Assembly: GCF_019279795.1 (NCBI RefSeq)
Contig: NC_056732.1
Coordinates: 1,077,619,083 to 1,077,683,082 of the forward strand
Direction: 5' to 3'
Length of the DNA: 64,000 bases
Source: Protopterus annectens
Lineage: Eukaryota; Chordata; Ceratodontiformes; Protopteridae
Of this stretch, positions 30,854 through 42,848 are shown in pieces. Under the pieces are notes generated by a model that was not told where the DNA came from, searched no databases, and worked only from the letters and a program-made list of their open reading frames with translations. The position numbers were made by a program, and so were the translations under genes. Numbering within the stretch: position 1 is the stretch's first letter; the number at the start of each line of letters is the position of its first letter.

Positions 30854-32376
30854 AAAGTTGAAAATTAAAGCAAAAACAGCAACAAGGATTGAATTGTATA
30901 ATTAATACTTGCAAAGATTCTTGAATCTATTTAAATTATATGTATCAACCTATGACATACTAGTAGATATATTAATTACAAGTAGTATTTATAAACTCTT
31001 TACATAGTAATGCTACTTTATAATATTTAACAGTATAGTTTGTACCTTTGTAAAAAAAAAAAAAAAAAAAAAGTGGAGAGCATACCTCTCAACCGTACCG
31101 AATTCCTTGGAATTTACCAATTTTGAGGGCAAAATAATAGTGTGCCACAAATTTCCGAGTGGCCCCTTCATTTCCCGATTCCTTTGTTTATTTTATTTAC
31201 AATTGGAACATGCCTGACAGTCAGTCAAGCAGTTTATTCAAGAGATGGGAGGAGCAAAGGCGGGTTGCAACTGCACATTTAGGGTGGTGCTTATTTGCGA
31301 GACAAGCTGCCATAAATTAGACTAGTTACAATGGTAAATTCTTTAATTGGTCTTTTGTGGTTATGTAAGTTAACACCTGTATTTTGTCTAGCTTATGGTT
31401 TCATGATAATTATTGACACCCAGTGACATAGAGACATATTCAGGTAGCACTTTAAGTAGGCAGAAACTTCAATGCAGTGACAGTGTACATGTAAATAGAG
31501 GAAGTCTGATGTAGCTCGATCTGCCCATGCAGATCCTAATCTTTTGGATGGATGTAGCAAAAACAAGAAGGAACAATTGCTTTCGAGGTGAATGGTAAGT
31601 AGACTGTGGTATAAATCATTAAAATTAAAGCTATTGAATGCACAGGGGACTGGTGAACTTTTCAGTGCTTGACTTGTAACAGATGCCTGCGTTCAGCTGT
31701 GTGCAAATGGTTGTTTTTCCCAGAAGCAGTTTGAAGCTTTGCAAATACAAAAACAATGTACGTGAAGAGCACACATGGGACACATGTTAATCAAATTCCT
31801 TGTTCATGAATTCTGAAGAAAACCGTACCTAATGAGGGACAAACAAAGTTACAAAATCAGGACTGCAGCAGTTCACTGTAAAAGTTAACAGAACGTGCAG
31901 GATGAGGATCTCCACTGTAAGTATGCTGTTTGCCCATTTGTAGTTCAGCCACAAAACTAATTCTCAGTTCATTACTTCAAGAATCACAGGCATAGGTTCG
32001 CAGTTGGGGAAAACATTTTAAGTGAAGGTATGATGTAGTTAGAATGTTTATAGCAAATAGGCTAGCAGTATTTCATACCAAAGGTTTTTAATGTAGTAGT
32101 GTAGAACTTAAATATTGTAATTATCTCTGTTTCACTACAAAAACACATTTTAGGAATAAGTGCACTAAAAATCTGGGCCAAAAGCAGAAGCTACTCCTAA
32201 AACATAATTTCATCTGCTCCGGCAAATAACAGGTGCAGAATGCCTTTTTATCAGCACTAGAGTATGTTCTGTGGTAACAGAAGAAACTGAGGCCAGGTAT
32301 TTTCTGCCTTCCACCTCACCCGTGGCACTGATTTTGGCACGCTCGGAGCTTTTCTTTTTATTACAAGTACTTATCA
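30854..32376. other. Spacer with A-run and one MITE terminus
   Basis: An A-run at 31052-31072 is followed at 31082 by CATACCTCTCAACCGTACCG, the left terminus of a TACCTCTCAAC-type MITE variant whose remainder is not clearly recognisable. From about 31200 to 32370 nothing was recognised. Confidence 0.5.
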
Positions 32377-32680
32377 TACCTCTCAACTAGCCAAATTTTC
32401 ACAGACTGTCCAGATATTTGGCTCATATTTTTGGTCTGTTTATCAAAACATTTGTGGTTTTCTGGCAAATCATTGAAGAGTAAAGTCACTAAATAATGAC
32501 AGTCTTTCCAGTTTCAGGTCTTGTATCCTTCAGAAAAATGCATGCTAACACAAATTCTTTTATTCAAGCAACTGTCTTAAGTTTATAAGAGTAATATTTA
32601 AAATTTGTCCCTATTTTTCTTCCTTTATCCCCCCATTTTTTTTCTTTCTCCAGATTTCTTAAGCTAAGAAGCTGAGGGCA
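32377..32680 (+). mobile_element. MITE, TACCTCTCAAC family
   Basis: The left terminus TACCTCTCAACTAGCCAAAT and body blocks TTTGTGGTTTTCTGGCAAAT, AATAATGACAGTC and AAAAATGCATGCTAACACAA match the 54191 copy. The right end (CCAGATTTCTTAAGCTAAG, then GCTGAGGGCAG) is degraded, so only one terminus is intact. Confidence 0.82.
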
Positions 32681-32955
32681 GGACTTCAGAAATCATGAAC
32701 CAAGATAGTTTGTCAAATGATTGCTTAATGTTACTGTTTTCTCTGTAATGACTGATGTGCAAAAAGTGTTCGCTTTCATATTTTATGAAAAAGGTTTTGC
32801 CTGTATGTTTGTTTGTGACCCAGTGCACAATTTATTGTAAATGACAATCTCTCTATGCTGTATGTTTTGCATTTTTAAAATGTGCCATTTTGTTAATATG
32901 GCTCTAACTTGGACTTGGAATACTTAAGGTATTTAAAGCTATCTGTTTTGTAGAG

Positions 32956-33143
32956 TTTTCATGGTGTCAGAAGCTCAACAGGTAGCACATTCACCTTTGG
33001 TGCTAGAATATCAGAAGGCTGTGGGTTCCTTCCCACCCTAGGTACTTGGGTTAATTCTCCAGTATTGGTGCTACGGTATAGTATAAGGTGGGTGCTGCAC
33101 ATGTGTGCTGTGCTGTCATTTCAGATGAGATGTTAAACCGAAG
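32956..33143 (+). mobile_element. tRNA-derived SINE
   Basis: Head AGCTCAACAGGTAGCACATT (box A-like), then GAAGGCTGTGGGTTCCTTCC (box B-like), GGTGGGTGCTGCAC and, at the 3' side, CAGATGAGATGTTAAACCGA, a block shared by many vertebrate SINEs. It stops directly at the MITE that starts at 33146. Confidence 0.8.
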
Positions 33144-33145
33144 CA

Positions 33146-33588
33146 TACCTCTCAGCTTCCTAACACAAGAAATCTGGATAAAAATCTTAAATAATGGGGG
33201 GGGGGGGCAATGACCCAAAACAGAGACATATTTAATATATTATACTTATGTACTTACAATGTTATTAGAATAACAGATTACTAGTAATTCATTTTATTTT
33301 TATAAAAGAAAATTGCATTTTAGTTTTATACAAGTTCAAGGTTTGATACAAGCTCAAATGTTAATATAAATAAAACACTATTGTTCTGGTTATATTTTGT
33401 GTTTAATATTTTTCTCTGTTCTTCAATTTGTGTTTAACTGTTGGTATCTTACAATTCCACTGAGGTGGGTGGGATTATATAATTATGTATGCAAAGTTTG
33501 TGTTAATCACCATCCATATTTTTTGCCAGTTGTACATGCTTTTCATGGGCTTTTGTGCAGATTTTTGATGTTTCCAGGTTGTGAGGTA
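33146..33588 (-). mobile_element. Longer MITE variant, TACCTCTCAAC family
   Basis: The left side reads TACCTCTCAGCTTCCTAACA (the 3' terminus in reverse) followed by CAAGAAATCTGGATAAAA and a G-run. The right side ends TTTTGATGTTTCCAGGTTGTGAGGTA. At 443 bp it is longer than the ~300 bp copies; the interior (about 33280-33500) is not shared with them. It abuts the SINE ending at 33143. Confidence 0.7.
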
Positions 33589-33969
33589 TGGTGGAGAATA
33601 TAGTCTTGTAGTGTTAAACCCTAAGGGGATGCATATCATGTGGTTATGTTCTTAATGGGAGCTACAGTGAAGCTCTTGAAGAGTCATCCACTACCTTGCC
33701 TCATGCTCCAACACTGCCTTTCTGAACTGCTAAGAAGTACCTTACAGATTAAGAAAAAGATGATTCCTACTGTTATGCAAATGTACTAATATACTATGTG
33801 TTGTTGTTTTATAATTCATTTGTAAGTACTTCATCTTTTCTTTAACTATGAGAGTGTGTCTTATGTTTCCTGCATGTCTAATATTGTAGCTGTCATTGAC
33901 ATGTTGGATTATTTTCCACATAGAAGCTGTAATCAGTTTTTGATAAGTTGAAAGAATACTGAACGCTGG

Positions 33970-34480
33970 GTGAAGCAGATGTCAGGATCATTATCTATGG
34001 TAAGAAAGTCCACTCCCTACAAAACCCTTCCCTCCCTGAAGAACACTGACGTCTGTGAAGAGACTGAGACATGGTTTAATATTTCAGAGGGCACTCTGGT
34101 TGTGCAGAGCTATAATGCCTTCCACACATTTAGACCAGCTATTGTACAGGACAAGAAAAAGGTGGCGGTGTCTCAATCTACATCCAGAAGAGACTCACAT
34201 CAAGACTCGTAAAGCAGCATGATGCATTAGAGGTTGTTCATATCCAAATAACCATCACACAGGTCCAGTAGCATATATTAACTAGCTATAGAACTCCCTC
34301 TGTAACAAAAGAAAGCCACAAAACTTATCTATAAGAACTAGAATCACTTAGTATTAAACCCAATACCATTTTCTTAGGTGATCTAAACTATCTAACTATG
34401 GACTGTGAAACCTACACCACCAATAGTACACAAGCACAGAGATTCCTGGACTTTGTCAATGTAAATGTCCTGGAGCCAGA
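33970..34480 (+). pseudogene. CR1-like endonuclease, first part
   Basis: The open stretch 33970-34212 has ETETWFNISEGTLVVQSYNA (catalytic Glu of the TETW block) and FHTFRPA, then loses frame. Later, in another frame, LGDLNY near 34374 is the GDxN active-site block, and FLDFVNVNVLEP near 34445 matches the segment before the final block. The gene is then cut by the insertion at 34483. The continuation NILDLVLTN is at about 35105. Confidence 0.8.
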
Positions 34481-35075
34481 AGCATAGCTAGGGTGGGGAA
34501 TGAGGGGCCACTGCCCTGGGTGCAAAGTGTGGGGGTTGTGGTCAGACGATTCCAATAAATAATATAATACCATCTTTTAAAAGCAGGTATTCCACTTGCG
34601 GTCAAACCTGAGTGCTGTAGTGCTCCATGTGGGGTCTAAAATTTAGCAACTGCTCACCACATTGTAATAAGCAGTTCAGTATAGTTTAAAAGTTAGAAAA
34701 AATCTTTTTAACTAAAACCTGAGCACTGTAGATCTCTGTAAAGACAGTCTGTTTTCCACATTTGTAGCAGGCAGTTTGCAACATAAGACTTTTTTTAACT
34801 AAAACATGAGCATTGTATCACTCTGTGCAGGCAGGGTATAAACTGAAGCAACTGTTTGCTACAGTTTATATTAAGAATTTTTTTTAAAACTAAAACACGA
34901 GTGCTGTAACATTCCATTCAGGTGAGGTATAAACTGTTACTGTTGTTTGCTACATGTGTATCAAGCAGTTTGCTGTAGTTTATAAGAAAAAAATTTGTAT
35001 ATTTTTTTCTCTTCACTTGAGCTGAGGAGGTGAGGTGTTGGTTCATGATACCAGCACAGGTAGCTGGTTGAGCCA
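34476..35075. mobile_element. Insertion with four degenerate tandem repeats inside CR1 copy A
   Basis: The insert (about 34483-35068) is flanked by GAGCCAG (34476-34482 and 35069-35075). A 7-8 bp duplication and the AGCTAGGGTGGGGAATGAGG start would suit a hAT-like element, but matching inverted termini were not found. Inside, four repeats of about 85-110 bp begin with AACTAAAACATGAGCATTGT-like sequence (about 34602, 34712, 34796 and 34887). The CR1 coding sequence resumes after it. Confidence 0.6.
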
Positions 35076-35689
35076 GCTACATTTCTGCCTTGAATACTTA
35101 GGGGAATAACATCTTGGATCTTGTCCTTACTAATATGTGAGTGCCTTGCGCCATCCCTTGCATATCTTCATCTCTTGCTAGGTCTTACCATAAAGCAGTC
35201 TCCTCTGAAATAAAAGTGAAATCAGAGATCTCTTCCACCCAAAGTACCTTTAGAAATGTCTTTAATACAAATTGCGTACTCCTAAGTGATACATTGGCAA
35301 GCTTCAAATCTCCACCAAACCCAGACAACTCCACTGCATACACATAAATTTACACCACCACACTATACCTGCATGTAAATAGCTGTATAGATGCAGCTGT
35401 ATGCTGTACCACTCTGTAGGAACAAGTGAAGGACAAACCCCAGAAACAAAACCATGTGATAGGACCATAATATCAGCAAGTTTTGCAATAAAAGTAAAAT
35501 CATTTTAACCAAAAATAAGAAGAGTAATTCCCAGAATTCTAGAGCCCTTGTCACTGAAATAATCAAACAAATCCACCAAAGCCAAGTTTTAGGCTAAAAT
35601 AGCTACCCATGCCAAAGACAATCACAAGTAATTTTTTGGGCATGTTCTTGGTCTCAGAAGCACAACACAGCAATGTGCTGAGCTAATTG

Positions 35690-36563
35690 TGAGCAATGTT
35701 ACTTATACTTTGGCCAAAAATATAGTGAACCTACTGGCAGATACATTTAGCTCTAACTTTACTCCTTTCTCCCCTCCATCTGTCCATCTGGATGTACCTG
35801 AAACTGGCTCACCTCCAGTTATCACACAAGACCAAGTCCTAAAAGTGATGTCAAAAGCTGAAAATACTGCATCGATGGGTCCTGACAATATCCCCTGGAT
35901 GCATCCTAAATAGCATAAAGCATGATTTAGCCACACTCCTAACAACACTGTTCATTTTTATTTTATTTTTATTTATTTATTTATTTAACATTTGTTGACC
36001 GGGAATGTCCGACTAGGTTCCATAGAGCCTGTTTTCAGCGGAGGCCCGGGGAGAAATGCTCCAGATGCATGTCTTTGGAATGTGGGAGGAAACCGGAGTA
36101 CCCGGAGGAAACCCACGCGAACACAGGGAGAACATGCAAACTCCACACAGAAGGCACCCCAGTCGAGAATCGAACCGGAGAACCTCTTGCTGTGAGGTGA
36201 CAATGTTAACCACTGCACCAGCCTCCATACAAGTTTTTGTGTCAAGCAATGGAGAACAGCTACAGTTTTTCCCCTGCATAAGGGAGGACCTTCCACAAAG
36301 CCAGCGATTATAGACTCATAAGTCTGAGCAGCATCATGTGAAAAGCCATGGAAAGACTCATTATGGAATTAATCAGTCAGTACAAAGGGAACCTCCAAAC
36401 ACTTGACCTGTTTCAGTTTGGATTCATCAAGGGCAAGTCATGCTTACTTAACATAGTGGATTTTTTTGAAAAGGTAACCAAAGCAATGGGTGAAAGTAAA
36501 ATGCAGCATACCACATACCTCAATCTGGCCAACGTTTTTGACACAAGCCCCACTCAGGCATAG
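35690..36563 (+). pseudogene. CR1-like RT, N-terminal half, split by a SINE
   Basis: 35689-35913 contains ITQDQVLKVMSKAENTASMG and GPDNIP, the start of the RT. At about 35960 the sequence changes to a SINE. After 36236 it continues with WRTATVF-like and PLHKGG-like coding (about 36248-36290), then KAMERLIMEL, QFGFIKGKSCLLNIVDFFEK and a worn YLNLANVFDT (palm block; catalytic Asp replaced by Asn). Copy C has YLDLAKMSDT at the same place. Non-functional. Confidence 0.85.
35945..36235 (-). mobile_element. tRNA-derived SINE, best preserved core copy
   Basis: The minus strand reads box A-like GGTGCAGTGGTTAACATTGT and box B GGTTCGATTCT (from GGTTCTCCGGTTCGATTCTC), then the core CTGTGTGGAGTTTGCATGTT, CGTGGGTTTCCTCCGGGTAC and TCCCACATTCCAAAGACATG, and a 3' part ending at an (ATTT)n tail (about 35953-35990). 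It sits inside CR1 copy A. A clean target duplication was not found. The 3' part recurs at 61012-61122. Confidence 0.88.
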
Positions 36564-37023
36564 TAGAAAAGTTAAATAAACTGGGAATAAACCCTTTTGT
36601 CACCAGCTGGATTTCCAACTGGCTCACATATAAAGTGCAGATAATTAAAATAGATGAAAAAGATGTGTCACCAGTCGAGTCCCCCAGGGTCCTCTGCTAG
36701 GACTTGTCCTGCTTAGTGTCTACTTTTCTGAAGTAAAAGCCAATACCAAAGGGCTCTGGCTGCTAAGTTTAGAGATAACTGCAAGCTAGGAATGGTCATT
36801 GAATCCCCAAGTGGCATAGGCATCCTGCAGGAAGGTTTGCCATAAATAAATAGCTGGTGTCAAAATCACAGACTGAAACTAAATGCCAAAAAATGCATTA
36901 TTGTATGTATCATGTGGGAAGTCATCTACCCCTAAATTACCAGATTGACAATACACCCCTAAAAGTTGACCCAGTTTGAGATTTGGGAATTTATGCAGAC
37001 AGTGGCCTAACTTTTGACCACAT

Positions 37024-37694
37024 GTGCCCATTGTTGTAAGAAAATTCTTCTATATTGCACAGCTTATAAATAAAGGGATTGTGTCTAGATCTAGGCATGT
37101 CATTGTCCCCCTTTACTCAGCCCTCATTAGGCCAGTCATTAAATATAATGCCCCCTTTGCCATGTGTCAGTCCAGTCACATGCAACAATTAAAAATGCTC
37201 ACAGAGATACCTTACTAAAAGGATACAAGGCCTAAACAACATGTCCTACATGGACTGACTTAAAACCATGTCACTATACTCTGTATCCTACAGACTGCTA
37301 GTAGTGACCTGTGTCTGGCATACAAGGCACCCTCCCATCCATTACTGATGGATTTTTACTACACATCTATGAGTCAAATGGCATCAGAAATACTCAGTCT
37401 AGGGATCTAAACCTCTGCTGCAACATCAGCAGAATGGTTTGGAATGACAGATATATCTCGCAGAGGATACAGCTGCAATGGAACACACTCCACATCTACA
37501 TAAATCAAAGTTCATTCTTGTGCATATTCAAGTGCAGTTTATATCTACGGATTGGAAACAGAAAATTTACCCCGGGACTGCCCACTGTACTACTAATGAA
37601 CACAGGCAGCTCCTATATTCTTTATTCCATGGACGGGTCCCCTCGTATTATCTTTGGTGTGATCCCATTTATTCACATCAGGGGTAATATATAG
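37024..37694 (+). pseudogene. CR1-like RT C-terminus
   Basis: 37024-37218 contains VVRKFFYIAQLINKGIVSRS and VPLYSALIRPVIKYNAPFAM, matching the RT-thumb segment of copies B and C. The C-terminal region follows in other frames to about 37694 (ESNGIRNTQSRDLNL and WNTLH near 37475). The 3' UTR runs to about 37835. Confidence 0.82.
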
Positions 37695-37835
37695 TTATTG
37701 ACCATGGCATGGGTAAAGCCAGTGTATAATCAAAATAGATAGGTTATTTTGAGTACAAAAAGTGAAACTGGCTAGGCTTAAAATGGCCTGCAAGAGCCTA
37801 TAAACCTGTGTGGATAGACTTTATAACACTTAACA

Positions 37836-40800
37836 TCTTTTACATTGCATAACATTTATCCATTTCTTTATGATGGAAGACATCCTTGGCTGCACCTTTA
37901 TTTTTAATCCAGCTGAATTTGGATGTTGTTCTAATAACACATGACCTTATTACACTTGTTTATGTAACTCTGCAGTTAATAAATTGATTAAATCTGGTGT
38001 ACGTAGCAAACTGCAGAGAGCTGCTTCTAAGAGTAATGAAGTATTCCTAAGAGATCTGTTTTTGGAAATTACTTTTGTCAATATTTTTGCCTTAAGCTTT
38101 TAAGTCTGAGATGATGACCCCATGTTCCCAACTTTAAATGCATCACTTTGGGATGTATTATAAGTATCTTTCCTCCCAGTTTAGAAAGTTTAGTCAGACT
38201 TAAATTAGCCAACAGGATAAAGAAAACAAAACATGCTTTTTCGATTTCCACTTTTAAGTTAATTCTCCTTAAATTATATTATTCCCATGTGGATAGTCAT
38301 ATAAACATGTTTTTTTGCAAGCAGCTGTGGAAGAATTGTAATATGGTTGTCATGGTGATAAGGAATTTGACGTTAATTTGCATACTAACATGGCATAGAA
38401 AATCAAAGTGTAGCAAAGAGGGTTAATAGGTTTGTGTCTTCAGTTTTCTGTTGCATACTGCAGACAAATAAGCGAGGCAAGTGCTTCGGAGTTCCCCTAA
38501 AAATAAAAAGATCTAGCTGTTCGGTTTTCCATGATAGAATGTGACAGAAGAAAATGTTTTAAGAGGGGCTACCATAAGCATGAAAGGTTAAAACACATTT
38601 ATGAGTGTAGGCCTATTCTAAATGTGTACTCTGTTCATTATGTAATTTATTAGGGGACTTTGTATAAATTATAAATGGTCTGTTAACCAATTATTTTTTC
38701 ATGTACTTTGTTTAAACATGATTTACACCTTTGTATCTACTAGATTTCCTTATGCAAATGGTATCATTTAAGATCTGGAGTGAACAGCACAGAATAGCAG
38801 CTTGACATGACCTAATAGATCTTTGCATTTAAGTAAACATTTCTGCTGTAAAATGGGTTTCAGTAGCAGTGAGGTAATATTAAGCTTGTTCACGTGAATT
38901 TCTTTTATACAAGACTCACTTAAAGCGATCTGTAGTCTAGAACTGATTTTCTGATGTTTTAAAACCTGCCTTTGCAACACTGCAGATTTATGCGTAAAGT
39001 GGCAAAGTTTTTTTGCCAGTCAGGGAATATTTTAATATTTTTGGCTTCTTTTTATATAAAAATATGGCTTCTTTTTATATATAAAATATATATATATGTT
39101 TTTAGCTTCTTTTTATTAAAAAAAATAAATAAATAAAAAGTAAAATCTGTATTTCCGTACACTGATGTCCCGGAATATCCACAGCAAACTTTAATCCCAG
39201 TGGCTGCAGTGTTGGAATAACATAAGCTGCATCCATAGACTTTAATGGGTGCATTACTGGGCATGTGCAAATGTGCCCCAATAAAGTCTGTAGATGCACT
39301 GCACGCTACCAGAATATGATGTTAGGGTAGGAAAGACTTAACATATTTTGGCTGTGATTTAATGAAAAGTTTATGAAGCTTTTTATTTAAAAAAAATCAA
39401 AAAATGTATTGACTGGCAAGCAGGAAAATCCATCATGGCACTTGACTCATCAAATGCAGCTATGTATATATAAACTTTGGAGAATCACTTTAAACTGAAT
39501 TTCTTTACTAACTATAATTTTTTCTAGTAAGTAATAACATTTTCAAAGTCACTACTAATTGTTATTATGCGTTTTTATTTCTTTTATGTTTCTGACATTA
39601 TTGGCCATGTAATCATAACAGTACATGAGTAAAGGTGCTGTGGGGTCTTCAAAACAGTGTCATAGACCACTATGCCTGTGTTTTACATGACAGTTAGGAA
39701 ATAGAGGAGTTCCAATACTTTACTGTGATCACAGATTAGGTGCAGTCATCTGGATGAAGTTAATCACAGAAGAGGCTTGCCATTGAAGATTGAACCTGGT
39801 TTTGGAGGGACAGGAAGTAGCTGTTTCAATAACTGAAAGCTGTAACTAGGTTTTCTGCTGTAGGTTTCTGATTAAGGCAAATTTTGCAAATAATCCTGCC
39901 TCTTGATTTTGATCTGTAAACACAGATTTCAACTTCAATAAAATAGCTTTATAAGCTGTCCATTTCAAATGATGAGCTTCAGTATGTGGCCTTGCCAACA
40001 ATGGTATACATTTTCTAGCTTTGCACCTGAAATATGACAAGGTACTCTGCAATAGCCTTGTAATCCCTGCAGTGAGGCCTGTACTATAATAAATTGGTGA
40101 TGTGCACAATCCCATTATGACTTGAGTACTAATCTGTGGCATGCTGTATCAGCCTGGGGCAACTATATGGGAACTATAGATTACCAGCCTGTAGCCAGTG
40201 TAAGTATAAATAACTTTCTTACCCTGTCTGGCTGTGGTTACCACTTTATCAGCAGCTGGAGCTATGAATTAAATTCTTTTGAAGAAACTATAGTCTCATT
40301 ATTCATAGTTTTTGCCTTTCCATACACTCCCTTTAGAATTCATCATTATGTGCTCCATGAACCTGACCTCCATACCTTTATTTGTGCTTTTATAGTGCTG
40401 ACTTCACAAGTTATTCTTGTATTCACTGTTATTGTTCTACCACTGTATGGCCTGCTTGTAACAGCTGTCTGATCACAGGAAATGTCATGGAGTTCAAGCC
40501 TAATTCAATGGCCTTATCTGAACTGCACAACAGGCAAATAATGTGTCAGAGTAATGAGCAGAAAAAGTGCCATAAGGTTGAGTGCAGGGGCTTCTATTCT
40601 AAAATTCCTTTCATATTTTGCTTTTGTTTACCTGTTTCTTATTTTTCTTTGCATAGTCTGCACTTTGTGGTACCTTTTATTTAGTAAGGGTGTCAGAATC
40701 CCAGCTCTGCAGGATATAATATAGTTTCAGGTTATTTTCTTAACCAATACGTTATGTAGCTCCTTACTCCACTTTAGCCCGGATGTCTGTGTTAATGCAG

Positions 40801-42479
40801 TTTTTGCAGGGCAATGTCTTTCAAACAATGTCACATTAAGTGGTCTGTAGTGTGACTTTATGGAGTGAGCTGCAGTACGCTTCCTCCCTACCCCAAGCAC
40901 ACCTTAAAAATTGGTGTCACACACGTACTATTATTCATCACTATACTAACATTGTAACACCCTGATAGATGACACTTTCAGGGATTTTTGTATCACAGGT
41001 ACCTGATTTGCTTTTTGGCAAGAATGTGAATCTCCTAAGAGCTGTGTGAGAACAGTGCTAATTAATGTCCTAGTCCATTAACTGTAATAGAAAGTGCTTA
41101 GACAAATATTTGTCTCAGTATCTCAAAATGGTACAAGATACAGCTCTAAGTTCTTATTTGTAGAAGCAGCAACTAAAAACCAAAACTGATAGTTTTGAAA
41201 CATAATACTAATGAAACTGATATTTTCCTCATATACATTGGAGTTTTTACCCCATGCAATATAGTGGCAATAATTTACAGTTTCGTGGTATTATACTCTT
41301 ACATCCTTTGGTTATCACAAAAGTACTGAATAGCTGAATCAGTATGACTGCCTATTGTTAAAAAGTTAAAATTTAATGGCATAAACATTGGACAACTTTA
41401 GTATGTATTCCCATGTTGCACTGCACTGAAAAGTACCTTTCATATCTTTTTAACTGATAGAATTTTAGAAGTGAACTTCTGTATGTTCTAGAGTGTGGTT
41501 TGAAGAGATGTATGTCACTGACATAGCAGGTGGATTATAATGGGCATGAGACCAGAGATGATCCGACTCGTATCCACATTCTTTGTATAGGCTGGTAAGG
41601 CACATGATTTATTCCCACACAGTGCTGGCTTGTTACTAACACCATAGATATCTTACCCCATGAAAGATATCATGTGTGATACCTGACATACCTCATATCA
41701 TCCTAAGTGTGGACTCCTGGTTTGCTCAGCTTGGCATGTCACAGGCACTTTTCTTCTGTGGGCTCACGTTCATCTTCACCTCATCGCACCCTGTACACCT
41801 ACTGCACGTGTGGTGTCAAGCACAATGTACCAGTTGTGTCTCACAGCATCCCTTCCAGAGTGGACAATGCAGGGTAAAGCAATGCTTCACAATGTAATGG
41901 TATGTCTCTTGCTGCTAACCTACCTTAGTATTGTGGGGAGAAGGACTGAAATTTTCAGGCAGTGCATGAGTAAGTTATAGTGTACAGCTTTCACCAATAC
42001 AACTGCAGTGCCACCTCTAGGATACATGACACTATATCACATGATACATTATAAAACTCCCTTAGAGTTGAACTACATATAAACACATATTCCATACTCT
42101 GATTTATAACTATCCAGAGTACTTATTGCAAGTTTGGTCTTTCTGCACAACTCTGTACTGCTGAATTCATTACAGAGTTATTTCCAAATATTGTAGGCTT
42201 TAAAGCTATGTCTTGGTTTCTAGGTAAGGTGAGAACCTCCATTTAATTTACTAAAAGGCAGCAGAATAGTTGCACTATCCTTCTGTAACAATGTTTTAAA
42301 ACTATTTGTTTTCTTATAAGCAAATAATGGACAACTACCTACTAATTAAAGTATTCCCCATTAATTGATTAATTTAGTAGCTAGTCATCCATTATTTTAG
42401 TTTGTGTTCAGGATGGCAGACTTTTTATGTAGGTATGACTATGAGAACCCTAGACGAAAGAATAAAGGAACATTTATAT
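37836..42479. other. Long unannotated AT-rich spacer
   Basis: No element, gene or RNA signature that I can defend in 4.6 kb. A local triplicated GCTTCTTTTTAT motif lies at 39045-39116 next to a short (TA)n. ORFs at 40122-40472 and 40382-40684 are hydrophobic but overlapping and without a recognisable domain. Confidence 0.4.
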
Positions 42480-42680
42480 TCAAACAAAACTAAGGACTTA
42501 ATTATTTTTACATTTTTATTGGTTGTCAAATTGTATATATAACACAGGTGGTTTGATAATAAATTGTTTCTGAAGAAGTCTGTTTAAGACGAAAGCAGTT
42601 AAATAAATTTAGGATGCCAATTCATTGTATTTGTTCCACTGAGCTTTTTTGAGTGTTTGTTACTTCGTAAGCTGTGAAGG
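42480..42680 (+). mobile_element. PLE-like 3' tail relic with hammerhead-like core
   Basis: CTGAAGA at 42570-42576, a possible 4-bp stem GTCT/AGAC, GAAAGC at 42591, then AAATAAATTT. This is the same arrangement as in the PLE tail at 24754-24781 and the foldbacks. No PLE coding sequence is adjacent, so it would be a heavily 5'-truncated insertion. Boundaries are not determined. Confidence 0.5.
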
Positions 42681-42734
42681 TAGTGTTTCATTGCTGAATG
42701 GGTCTTTGCATTATTTCTGATTTCCTGTCACTGT

Positions 42735-42845
42735 CAGTTTGTAGTTACATGCTCTTCCCATGTCTGCACGGATTCTGCCTGGGTATTCCAGTTTCCTTCC
42801 AAAAACTATGCTGGCTGACTAGCTGCACCTGTAGTGCTTATATAT
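42735..42845 (+). mobile_element. Diverged SINE core fragment
   Basis: TTACATGCTCTTCCCATGTC and GGGTATTCCAGTTTCCTTCC match the core of the SINE at 35945-36235 (TGCATGTTCTCCCTGTGTT; GGGTACTCCGGTTTCCTCCC). The head is not recognisable. Confidence 0.6.
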
Positions 42846-42848
42846 GTG

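Larger units (their letters stand above)
33955..37835 (+). mobile_element. CR1-like LINE (copy A), longest copy, with two insertions
   Basis: Order: endonuclease (33970-34480 and 35070-35140), RT (about 35830-37220), C-terminal segment and 3' UTR, ending near 37835 with CTGGCTAGGCTTAAAATGGC and AGCCTATAAACCTGT. It is interrupted by a ~586 bp insertion at 34483-35068 and by a SINE at about 35945-36235. Frameshifts and stops throughout. The same family occurs at 18960, 47030 and 57172. Confidence 0.87.

Noticed and set aside
40122..40684. Hydrophobic ORFs as a membrane protein gene
   Set aside because: Two overlapping frames are both hydrophobic because of T-rich sequence; no start context, family motif or exon structure was seen.
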